6,704 bases of DNA from Frankiales bacterium. Its GTDB lineage: Bacteria; Actinomycetota; Actinomycetes; Mycobacteriales; SCTD01. Below the pieces are notes generated by a model. It was not told where the DNA came from. It was given only the letters and a program-made list of their open reading frames with translations, and searched no databases. The DNA lies in contig JAODNF010000399.1 of NCBI GenBank assembly GCA_025464915.1, positions 1-6,704 of the forward strand, read 5' to 3'. Made by a program: the position numbers and the translations under genes. Shown one piece after another: positions 1 to 5,715 of the stretch. How positions within the stretch are numbered: the first letter of the stretch is position 1; the number at the start of each line of letters is the position of its first letter.

Positions 1-323
1 AGGTCGAACCGGTGGGCCAGCAGGTGGGCGACCGCGTCGGCGCACAGGTCGGCCGGCGGGTCGGACCGCACGAGGTCGTCGCCGGTGACGGCGAGCTGGT
101 CGGCGACGAGCAGGTCGGGGTGCAGGACCGGGAGGTCGTGCAGACCGGTGCCCTCGACGGTCGCCGCAGCGTCAGCGAGCCAGGAAGCGAGGTGCCGCCC
201 CAGGTCGGCGCGGGTCCCCCACGGCTCCGCCTCCGCAGCCCAGCGCGCCGGGGTCCACAGCCGCAGCCGGTCGACGAGGGAGCGGACCTCCTTCGCCACG
301 AGGTCCCGATCTGCGGAGAGCAC
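1..323 (-). CDS. Hypothetical protein, 5' part only (runs off left edge)
   Basis: The visible part is 107 codons, and the gene continues past base 1. The start is forced. The minus-strand frame opens at an in-frame TAA (335-333), and the only possible start codon before the conserved-looking sequence is GTG at 323-321. The protein begins VLSADRDLVAKEVRSL and continues through a Trp-containing stretch (LRLWTPARWAAEAEPWG) to helical, Ala/Leu/Asp-rich sequence. There is no signal peptide or membrane segment, so it is probably cytoplasmic and mostly alpha-helical. I do not recognise a family and propose no function. Support for it being real is the regular codon use (G/C in most third positions), the absence of stops to the window edge, and a -10 element six bases before the GTG. 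The opposite strand is also open here, but it encodes Arg/Gly/Val-rich sequence that looks like a shadow. Confidence 0.72.
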   Translation of the reverse strand, partial: MLSADRDLVAKEVRSLVDRLRLWTPARWAAEAEPWGTRADLGRHLASWLADAAATVEGTGLHDLPVLHPDLLVADQLAVTGDDLVRSDPPADLCADAVAHLLAHRFD

Positions 324-335
324 GTGGCGACGTTA
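324..335 (-). promoter_or_regulatory. Leaderless promoter -10 element for the leftward hypothetical gene
   Basis: On the minus strand TAACGT (335-330) is followed by six bases and then the GTG start at 323. A TANNNT hexamer six to eight bases before the start codon is the known signature of leaderless transcription in Actinobacteria, where transcription begins at or next to the start codon. No Shine-Dalgarno sequence is present and no good -35 hexamer is visible. The TA at 334-335 is shared with the opposing plus-strand element. Confidence 0.55.
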
Positions 336-346
336 GCGTCGAGCAG
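334..346 (+). promoter_or_regulatory. Leaderless promoter -10 element for the 347-937 gene
   Basis: TAGCGT (334-339) is followed by seven bases and then GTG at 347. There is no ribosome binding site, so translation probably starts at or near the 5' end of the transcript. The block GTTAGCGTCGAGC (332-344) recurs exactly at 933-945, again just before a GTG start. No TTGACA-like -35 element is visible 16-18 bases upstream. Confidence 0.55.
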
Positions 347-937
347 GTGCGGCACCGCTTCTCCGGCTCCATCGCAGGACTGGGTACGACGTCGGGACGC
401 CGCGTCGTCATCGGGCACTGGCCGGACTCGCCGTTCGGTCCCTTCACCGACGTGATGGTCGAGGACGCCACCGGGCACCGGACGCTGGTCGCGCCGACGC
501 AGCAGGTGGCCGACTTCGTCGCCGGGACCTACCACTTCGACCAGGTGCGGGTCGTGCCGGTGACCTTCGACGACTGGTACGTGGAGGCTGGTCCGCTCAC
601 GGTCCGGCTGACCGTCGGCGGGCGGACCGCCCTGGGCCGGCTGCTGGCGCTGACGCCGACCGCGCCGTGGTTCGCGGCCCTCGTCGACCCGGTGGCTCGC
701 CTCGTGCTGAAGGGCGTCCGTACCCGCGTCACGGCGAGGGCGGGCGACCGCGAGTGGTACTCCGCCCGGGACCAGCGCACCGTCCTGGGTGCGGTGGTGA
801 CGTGGGACGGCCAGGACTGCGGGGCGATGACCGACGTCGTACCCGCTGTGCGGTTCGGCCCCGGCTCGACGCCTCCGCGACCGAGCGTGGTCGACCTCGT
901 CTCCACCGTGGAGCGCAGGTCGCTCACCACGGGTTAG
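347..937 (+). CDS. Conserved actinobacterial hypothetical protein, 196 aa
   Basis: The start is GTG at 347, chosen because it lies seven bases after a -10 hexamer and begins the regular protein sequence MRHRFSGSIAGLGTTSG. It has no signal peptide and no strong membrane helix. The protein is rich in Val, Thr and aromatic residues. It reads as alternating beta strands, with segments such as RRVVIGHWPDSPFGPFTDVMVED (residues about 18-40, a length only) followed by a block around LLVAPTQQVADFV. The overall pattern resembles an uncharacterised small protein I associate with high-GC actinobacteria, but I cannot attach a domain name or function. It is divergent from the leftward gene across 23 bp. 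It ends nine bases before the peptidase gene start, which has its own promoter, so co-expression is possible but not required. Confidence 0.75.
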   Translation: MRHRFSGSIAGLGTTSGRRVVIGHWPDSPFGPFTDVMVEDATGHRTLVAPTQQVADFVAGTYHFDQVRVVPVTFDDWYVEAGPLTVRLTVGGRTALGRLLALTPTAPWFAALVDPVARLVLKGVRTRVTARAGDREWYSARDQRTVLGAVVTWDGQDCGAMTDVVPAVRFGPGSTPPRPSVVDLVSTVERRSLTTG

Positions 938-946
938 CGTCGAGCC
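935..946 (+). promoter_or_regulatory. Leaderless promoter -10 element overlapping the upstream stop codon
   Basis: TAGCGT at 935-940 is followed by six bases and GTG at 947. Its first three bases are the TAG stop codon (935-937) of the preceding gene. The surrounding 13 bases are identical to those before the start at 347, which supports a shared promoter type. No Shine-Dalgarno sequence is present. Confidence 0.55.
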
Positions 947-2383
947 GTGCGCCGCGCCGGTCGAATGACGACAGCCGCTGTCGTGCTGGCGGCGGCCGGC
1001 TCCGGGCACGGTCCGGACCGTCCCCTCGCGGTCCCGCCGAGCGCCACGGCGAGCACGGCCGCACCATCGATCACAGCATCGCCGACCCCCACCGCGACGC
1101 GCGCTGCGGTGCCCACGACGACGGCCAGGCCGGTCGCTCTCCCGAGCTGCACGTCGTACGCCGCTCCTGACCCGAAGCGCCCGGTCCTCACCGCCGACGT
1201 GACCGTGAACGGCCGGTCAGTCGTCGGGACGGAGCGCTTCGTGTTCACCCCCGACCTCGCCGTCTCCGAGCTCGTGCTGCGCCTGTGGGCTGCGGCGCCG
1301 GTCCCGTCCAAGTACGGGTCGAAGCAGGCCGTGACCTCGGTGACGGTCGACGGGAGCGCCCGCACGCCCCGCCGGACCTCACCGACGGTCGTGACGGTGC
1401 CCTACAGCGGGGCCGCAGGGAAGCGGATGACGATCGACGTCGGCTTCACGCTGACACTGCCGGTGGGGGCCGACGAGCGGTGGGGCAACCGCGGGACGAC
1501 CTCGTGGTTCGCGAGCGGCATGCCCTTGCTGCCGTGGGAATCGGGGCACGGCTGGGACGTCGAGCCGGCAACGACGCAGTTCGCCGAGGCGAGCACCAGC
1601 CCGGAGATGCGCCTGGACCGGCTGACGGTCCACCACGCGTCCGGACTCGCGGTCCTGGCGACGGGGAGGACGGTGGGGCAGAACGCGACGACCTTGGTGA
1701 CGTCTGCGCCGGCGGTGCGGGACGTCGCCGTGGCGGTCGGCCCGTTCCGGCTCGCGCGATCGACCGGATCCACGCGCGCGATCGTCGGGGTCATGTCCGG
1801 CCTGCCGGACAGCGCGTCGACGATCGCGCAGGAGACGCAGGCCCACCTGAAGCGGCACGTCGCGAGGTACGGACCGTTCCCCTACGAGCAGGTGTCGATC
1901 GTGGTGCTGCCCGACATCAGCGGCGGCATCGAGTACCCCGGCGTCATCTTCATGAGCACCCGCCAGGACAGGGACGCGACCCTGTCGCACGAGCTCGGCC
2001 ACGAGTGGTTCTACGGCCTGGTCGGCGACGACCAGGCGCGCGACCCGTGGCTCGACGAGGCCTTCGCCACGATGGCCGAGGCCCTCGACCGAGGGACCGC
2101 GTCGTCATACACCCCCCTCGCCGCGGTGCCCGCAGCGGTTCGCGGCAAGGCCGGCGAGCCCATGACGTACTGGGAGGGACGCACCTACTACTTCCGGGGC
2201 GTGTACGTGCAGGGCGCGGGTGCGCTGCTCCGCGCTCGGGCGACGAACCCGCGGCTGTTCGACGCGCAGCTGCGCTGCTACGTCGCGCACAACGCGCACC
2301 GGATCGCGACTCCGGCCGACGTCGCCAAGGACCTGACGGTCGCGGTGCCGGCTCTGAGGAACGTCGGCGCTATCCCGCGATGA
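947..2383 (+). CDS. Secreted M1-family-like zinc metallopeptidase (gluzincin), 478 aa
   Basis: This is probably an exported zinc aminopeptidase-like enzyme. The catalytic region is clear. HELGH (residues 348-352) is followed by exactly 18 residues and then Glu371 in WLDEAFA, giving HExxH-x18-E with His348, His352 and Glu371 as zinc ligands and Glu349 as the catalytic base. GGIEYPG (326-332) matches the position of the M1 exopeptidase GxMEN motif. Tyr420 in YVQGAGALL fits the transition-state Tyr of M1 enzymes. The N-terminus MRRAGRMTTAAVVLAAAG looks like a signal peptide, followed by an Ala/Thr/Ser/Pro-rich linker (about 31-62) and a beta-rich N-terminal domain. At 478 aa it is much shorter than PepN-type M1 enzymes (about 850 aa) and lacks their C-terminal helical domain. 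GTG 947 is chosen because it supplies the basic n-region and sits after a -10 box. An internal ATG at 965 is possible. Its 3' end overlaps the convergent gene by 14 bp. The substrate is unknown. Confidence 0.85.
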   Translation: MRRAGRMTTAAVVLAAAGSGHGPDRPLAVPPSATASTAAPSITASPTPTATRAAVPTTTARPVALPSCTSYAAPDPKRPVLTADVTVNGRSVVGTERFVFTPDLAVSELVLRLWAAAPVPSKYGSKQAVTSVTVDGSARTPRRTSPTVVTVPYSGAAGKRMTIDVGFTLTLPVGADERWGNRGTTSWFASGMPLLPWESGHGWDVEPATTQFAEASTSPEMRLDRLTVHHASGLAVLATGRTVGQNATTLVTSAPAVRDVAVAVGPFRLARSTGSTRAIVGVMSGLPDSASTIAQETQAHLKRHVARYGPFPYEQVSIVVLPDISGGIEYPGVIFMSTRQDRDATLSHELGHEWFYGLVGDDQARDPWLDEAFATMAEALDRGTASSYTPLAAVPAAVRGKAGEPMTYWEGRTYYFRGVYVQGAGALLRARATNPRLFDAQLRCYVAHNAHRIATPADVAKDLTVAVPALRNVGAIPR

Positions 2384-3617
2384 GCCGGTAGAGCGTGTCG
2401 GAGGACAGCACGAGCAGCTCGCCGTCACGGTCGACGCCGAACGCCTGCAGGCCGCCCACCCGGACGCCGAGCTGGACGGGGTCGGTCATGCCCTCGGCCG
2501 TCTTGCGCGACCCCATCAGCTTGCCGGCGCAGTAGTCGCCGAACACGTAGGTGCCGACGAGGGAGGGCAGCGCCGCGCCCCGGTAGACAATGCCGCCGGT
2601 GACGGAGCAGCCGCCGCTGCTGTGCAGGTAGGTGAGGGCCGGCTTCACGAGATGACCGCCGGTCACGATCTGGTCCTGCTTGTAGACCTCGTCGCCCTCG
2701 TAGACCGACCAGCCGTAGTTGGCACCGCGCTGCAGAGCCGGCGCCACGACGTCGACCTCCTCGACCTTGTCCTGCCCGACATCCCCGACGTAGAGCGTGC
2801 CGTCGGTGTCGAAGGAGAACCGCCAGGGGTTGCGCAGGCCGAGGGCCCAGACCCGCTTGTTGGTGGGGAACGGGTTGTCCTTGAGGAACCTGACCGTGGG
2901 GTCTGGGCTGATGCGAAGGATCTTCCCGAGGTCGCTGCCGAGGTTCTGCGCGCGGTTCTCCGGGTCACCGGCGGAGCCGCCGTCGCCGAGTCCCACGAGC
3001 AGGGCGCCGGTCTTGTCGAAGAGCAGCAGGCCGCCGTTGTGGTTCGGGTACGGCTGGTCCTCCTCCAGCAGCGGCGTCCGCTCGACGGGCTGGCGGTCCT
3101 TCCAGGTGTAGCGGACGACGCGCGTGTTGCCGTCGACGTCGGTGTAGTCGACGTAGAAGTGGTGGTTGGTGGTGAACCCCGGGTCGAACGCGAGGCTCAG
3201 CAGGCCCTGCTCGTTGCCCTTGCTGACGAGCTTCGTGAGGTCCAGGACGACCCCCGTCTTCACCCCGCCGGAGGTGATCTCGACGACGCGCCCGACCCGC
3301 TCGACCAGCCACAGGTGCGCGGCGTCGCCGGGGACCGGCCCGACCCAGACGGGGCTCGCGAAGGTGCCGAGCTGCTGCAGCTGCAGGGGCGCCGCGCTGG
3401 CCGTCGGCCCCGGCGTGGCCGTCAGGGTCGGCATGGCCGTGGGAGTCGTCGTGACGGTGGGACTGGGGCTGGCCTTCGGCTGCGAGCTGCCGCCGGTGCA
3501 CGCGGCAGTGGCGAGCAGCAGCGCCAGGATCAGTCGTTGCGCAGGTACCCGAGCAGCCGCAGCACCTCGAGGTAGAGCCAGACCAGACCGACGACCAGGC
3601 CGAACGCGATCCGCCAC
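2370..3617 (-). CDS. PQQ-dependent sugar dehydrogenase-like lipoprotein (GSDH family), 415 aa
   Basis: This is a six-bladed beta-propeller protein of the glucose/sorbosone dehydrogenase family (soluble GDH, YliI and HHIP-like). Members oxidise aldose sugars with PQQ and calcium, although many homologues have no proven substrate. Visible motifs are PNHNGG (191-196, His193 the likely catalytic base), GDGG (211-214), RNPWRFSFD (262-270), GANYGW (298-303) and a C-terminal YVFGDYCAGKL segment. The N-terminus has a long Arg-rich region, a hydrophobic stretch LILALLLATAAC with lipobox Cys40, and a Thr/Pro/Ser linker (about 43-77), so it is probably anchored outside the membrane. GTG 3617 is chosen because AGGAG lies eight bases upstream and no ATG, GTG or TTG follows before the lipobox. 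This makes the gene overlap the upstream Bax1-I gene by 88 nt, pointing to coupled expression. No PQQ synthesis genes are in the window. The substrate and actual PQQ use are inferred from the family only. Confidence 0.88.
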   Translation of the reverse strand: MADRVRPGRRSGLALPRGAAAARVPAQRLILALLLATAACTGGSSQPKASPSPTVTTTPTAMPTLTATPGPTASAAPLQLQQLGTFASPVWVGPVPGDAAHLWLVERVGRVVEITSGGVKTGVVLDLTKLVSKGNEQGLLSLAFDPGFTTNHHFYVDYTDVDGNTRVVRYTWKDRQPVERTPLLEEDQPYPNHNGGLLLFDKTGALLVGLGDGGSAGDPENRAQNLGSDLGKILRISPDPTVRFLKDNPFPTNKRVWALGLRNPWRFSFDTDGTLYVGDVGQDKVEEVDVVAPALQRGANYGWSVYEGDEVYKQDQIVTGGHLVKPALTYLHSSGGCSVTGGIVYRGAALPSLVGTYVFGDYCAGKLMGSRKTAEGMTDPVQLGVRVGGLQAFGVDRDGELLVLSSDTLYRLIAG

Positions 3618-4276
3618 GACTCCCTCTCCTCGACGCCTGCGTTGACCATCTGCTGCGCCCGATCGAAGTCGAGCACGAACGTCAGCGATCCCGCCACGAT
3701 GAAGGCGAGGCTGAACAGGATGGCGGCCGTGCCGCCGCTGCGCAGACCGAAGCCGTCACCGCTGCCGTCGAAGGCGTTCACCAGCAAGTTCACCACCAGC
3801 AGCCCGAACAGCCCGAAGAACGCGCCGGTCGCGGCCTTCACGGCACGCGATCGCGCGGTCAGCTTGCCGGTCGCGTAGAGCGCCAGGACGCCGCCGAACA
3901 CCGCGGCCGTCCCGACCGCGGCCTGGATGGCGATGCCGTGGAACCGGTCGTTGTAGGCGTGGCTGATCGCCCCGAGCACCACGCCCTCGACCGCCGCGTA
4001 GGCCAGCACGAGCGGCGGGCTCACGCTCTTCTTGAAGATGTTGACCAGCGCCAGCGCCAGGCCGACGATCGCCGCCCCGAACACCAGACCCGGGCCGGCG
4101 TCGGCCACCCAGGCGGCCGTCCCGGTGACGACGATCAGCCCCAGCAGCAGGGACGTCTTCAAGGCGATGTCGTCCATCGTCAGCCGCTGCGGCGTCCGGA
4201 AGATCTCCTCGACCTGACCGACGCTGGGCGTCTTGAGCGTCGGCGCGCTGCCGAACACCGGGTTGCTGGACTCCAC
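3530..4276 (-). CDS. Bax inhibitor-1/YccA family membrane protein, 248 aa
   Basis: This is an integral membrane protein of the actinobacterial Bax1-I (YccA-like) family. Relatives are linked to membrane protease FtsH or to calcium leak, but actinobacterial members are uncharacterised. Seven hydrophobic segments are visible, near residues 40-57, 61-80, 86-106, 114-134, 147-169, 181-204 and 220-242. The block PPLVLAYAAVEGVVLGAIS and the acidic VLDFDRA after the sixth segment are typical. I place the start at GTG 4276 (MESSNPVFGS...), because family members usually begin close to an SSNPVF motif and a GGAGG core lies five bases upstream. An ATG at 4294 would add six residues (MNEEEP) and has a poorer ribosome site. 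The tRNA gene lies 47 bp upstream on the same strand. The 3' end overlaps the sugar dehydrogenase gene by 88 nt, so the two are probably co-transcribed. Confidence 0.92.
   Translation of the reverse strand: MESSNPVFGSAPTLKTPSVGQVEEIFRTPQRLTMDDIALKTSLLLGLIVVTGTAAWVADAGPGLVFGAAIVGLALALVNIFKKSVSPPLVLAYAAVEGVVLGAISHAYNDRFHGIAIQAAVGTAAVFGGVLALYATGKLTARSRAVKAATGAFFGLFGLLVVNLLVNAFDGSGDGFGLRSGGTAAILFSLAFIVAGSLTFVLDFDRAQQMVNAGVEERESWRIAFGLVVGLVWLYLEVLRLLGYLRND
3626..3630 (-). promoter_or_regulatory. Ribosome binding site for the sugar dehydrogenase lipoprotein
   Basis: AGGAG on the minus strand (3630-3626) lies eight bases before GTG 3617. It sits inside the upstream Bax1-I coding sequence, in the codons for Val-Glu-Glu-Arg-Glu. 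It decides the start, because that frame has no other standard start codon before the lipobox. Confidence 0.55.
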
Positions 4277-4279
4277 GGG

Positions 4280-4288
4280 CTCCTCCTC
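4280..4288 (-). promoter_or_regulatory. Ribosome binding site deciding the Bax1-I start
   Basis: GAGGAGGAG on the minus strand (4288-4280) contains a GGAGG core five bases before GTG 4276. If translation began at the upstream ATG (4294), these bases would be three Glu codons instead. The strength and spacing of the site favour the GTG. Confidence 0.6.
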
Positions 4289-4323
4289 GTTCATCTACCT
4301 GAACGTGCATCTCGTCCCGATCG

Positions 4324-4398
4324 TGCCCCCGGTGGGAGTCGAACCCACACTGACGAGGTTTTTAAGACCCCGGTCTCTGCCAGTTGGACTACAGGGGC
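4324..4398 (-). tRNA. tRNA with UAA anticodon (Leu by codon), short variable arm, 75 nt
   Basis: Folded by eye on the minus strand. The acceptor stem GCCCCTG/CGGGGGC has seven pairs, one of them G-U. The anticodon stem is GGGGT/ACCTC with loop CTTAAAA, giving U33 and anticodon UAA. The T arm is GTGGG/CCCAC with loop TTCGAGT. The discriminator is A73, and no CCA is encoded (next bases CGA). UAA reads the leucine codon UUA. The variable region is only about six bases (GTCAGT), whereas bacterial tRNA-Leu normally has a long class II arm and a length near 85. The D arm is weak: three pairs (G10-C25, T11-A24, C12-G23), with 13-22 unpaired and a nine-base loop. G18G19, T8, A14 and A15-T48 are present. 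The cloverleaf is sound, so it is probably functional, but the amino acid it carries is uncertain. Confidence 0.85.
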
Positions 4399-4408
4399 TG
4401 GCGACCTC

Positions 4409-4414
4409 ACGGTA
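4409..4414 (-). promoter_or_regulatory. Possible -10 element for the tRNA gene
   Basis: TACCGT on the minus strand (4414-4409) fits TANNNT and ends ten bases before the mature tRNA 5' end at 4398, which would leave a leader of only a few bases. No convincing -35 hexamer is seen 16-18 bases upstream. This is a weak call. Confidence 0.3.
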
Positions 4415-4480
4415 CGGCCTGGGTTTCGGACATCTGGAACGTTTCCGGTCACAGGTGTGCTGCTGTCACGCGCGTATCAC

Positions 4481-4491
4481 GGCATGATGCC
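4481..4491 (+). repeat. Short perfect inverted repeat before the MFS start
   Basis: GGCAT-G-ATGCC is a perfect five-base inverted repeat with a one-base centre, ending three bases before GTG 4495. TCAC and GTGA flank it, the latter including the start codon, with a three-base asymmetry. It also contains CATGAT (4483-4488), six bases before the GTG, which could be an off-consensus leaderless -10 element. It could be a small operator or a chance palindrome. The rest of the 96-bp gap between the tRNA and this gene shows only CACAGGTGTG (4450-4459), another short dyad. Confidence 0.35.
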
Positions 4492-4494
4492 CCG

Positions 4495-5715
4495 GTGAGC
4501 GTTGGGGAGCGTGTGACGTACCGCTCCGTGCTTGCCAACCGCGAGTTCGCGGCGCTCTTCGTGTCGCAGGGGCTCAGCACCCTTGGGGACCAGCTTGCCC
4601 GGATCGCCGTCGCGATCCTGGTCTTCGAACGGACCGGCTCGGACTTCGCAGCGACCTTCACCTTCGCGATCTCCTACCTCACGTACCTCGTCGGCGGCCC
4701 GGTGCTGTCGGCTGTTTCCGACCGTCGGCCAAAGATCGCAGTCATGATCTTCTGCGATCTGGCCCGGGCGCCCGTCATGCTGCTGCTCTGCCTGCCCGAT
4801 CAGCCGGTGTGGTCGCTCCTCCTCGGTCTGACCGTCGTTGGCGTGCTCGCCCCGCCCTTTGACAGCGCCCGGAGCTCGATCCAGCCCGATCTCCTCGGTC
4901 CTGAGGCGTACCCAGTCGGCAACGCGCTGATCAACGTCGTTCTGCAGCTCGGTCAGGTTCTCGGCTTCCTCGCGGGTGGCGTGATGGTCGCCTTCGTCTC
5001 GGCACGCGGAGCACTGGGACTGGACGCGGCCACTTTCTTCATCTCGGCCGGACTCCTCCTCGCCGTCATCAGGCACCGCCCCGCAGCGCAGCACCCGGAA
5101 AGCCGCGGAGGACTCCTCGCGGACACCGCCGCCGGTTTCCGGCTCGTGGCACGTGCCCCGGACCTCCGACGCTTCCTGACCCTGTCGATCGTTGCCTCCA
5201 TGGGGCTCGTGGCTGGTGAAGGACTGGCCGTACCGGTGGCCGCCGAGCTCGGCCGAGGTTCGGTGGTTGCAGGGGTACTCACGGCGGCACTACCGGCGGG
5301 TTTCGTCGTAGGAAGCCTCGTCGTGGCCAGACTTCCCGAGGAAGCCCGGCTTCGGCTTCTCTTCCCTCTGACGTTCTGCTGCCTCGTGCCGCTGGCAGCG
5401 AGTCCCCTTGCCGACGACCCAGCCGTGTTGGGAACGATGTGGTTCGTGGCCGGGCTCGGGTCCAGCCTGAACCTGATCGCGAGTTCGGCCTACGTCCAGG
5501 CCTGCCCGCCCGAGTTCCGCGCCCGGGCCTACGGCGTGGCCGTCTCAGCGCTGTTCGGATGCCAGGGCCTCGTCCTCCTCGGAGCCGGCAGCCTTGCCGA
5601 GGCCACCCATCCACGCGTCGCCATCACCTTCGTGACCGGCGCCATGCTCGCCCTCGTGTCCGTTTTGCCGGGTACGCGCATCGCGCCTCAAGGAAATTTG
5701 CGTCTTAGCCGATGA
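4495..5715 (+). CDS. MFS transporter, probable drug/metabolite exporter (EntS/DHA3-like), 406 aa
   Basis: This is a 12-helix major facilitator protein, probably a proton-driven exporter. The substrate is not evident. It begins with the layout typical of the MFS_3/EntS-like group: a short N-terminus with YRSVLANREFAALFVSQGLSTLGDQLARIAV, then a TM2-TM3 loop SDRRPK (75-80) equivalent to MFS motif A. Hydrophobic segments lie near residues 17-41, 49-70, 80-98, 104-120, 142-165, 168-192, 224-246, 256-278, 287-302, 310-331, 345-367 and 372-392. The start is GTG 4495. Further upstream the frame runs into the tRNA gene, which rules out a longer start. GTG 4513 is an alternative, but its GGGGAG lies only three bases away. 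No good ribosome site precedes 4495. Its stop overlaps the next gene by ATGA, so the two are translationally coupled. Codon use has somewhat more T-ending codons than the genes to the left. Confidence 0.85.
   Translation: MSVGERVTYRSVLANREFAALFVSQGLSTLGDQLARIAVAILVFERTGSDFAATFTFAISYLTYLVGGPVLSAVSDRRPKIAVMIFCDLARAPVMLLLCLPDQPVWSLLLGLTVVGVLAPPFDSARSSIQPDLLGPEAYPVGNALINVVLQLGQVLGFLAGGVMVAFVSARGALGLDAATFFISAGLLLAVIRHRPAAQHPESRGGLLADTAAGFRLVARAPDLRRFLTLSIVASMGLVAGEGLAVPVAAELGRGSVVAGVLTAALPAGFVVGSLVVARLPEEARLRLLFPLTFCCLVPLAASPLADDPAVLGTMWFVAGLGSSLNLIASSAYVQACPPEFRARAYGVAVSALFGCQGLVLLGAGSLAEATHPRVAITFVTGAMLALVSVLPGTRIAPQGNLRLSR

Noticed and set aside
12..455. Plus-strand open frame of 147 codons at the left edge
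   Set aside because: It is Arg/Gly/Val-rich with no family features. It overlaps the leftward gene on the other strand and the start of the 347-937 gene, both of which have better codon use and promoters.
1285..2391. 368-codon plus-strand frame inside the peptidase gene
   Set aside because: It is a +1-type shadow, made almost wholly of Arg, Gly, Asp and Ala, while the main frame has intact HExxH-x18-E chemistry.
2622..3575. 317-codon plus-strand frame opposite the sugar dehydrogenase
   Set aside because: It is a mirror of the GC-rich codons. The minus strand encodes recognisable beta-propeller motifs and a lipobox.
4324..4345. Phage or island attachment site at the tRNA 3' end
   Set aside because: I saw no second copy of the tRNA 3' sequence in the window and no integrase gene.
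4324..4398. Reading the tRNA as an ochre suppressor (anticodon UUA)
   Set aside because: The only seven-base loop closed by the five-pair stem is CTTAAAA, which puts UAA, not UUA, at positions 34-36. It reads UUA codons, not UAA stops.
4384..4494. Longer start for the MFS gene, reaching into the tRNA
   Set aside because: The extra 37 residues would be encoded by the tRNA gene and its flank, and show no relation to MFS N-termini.
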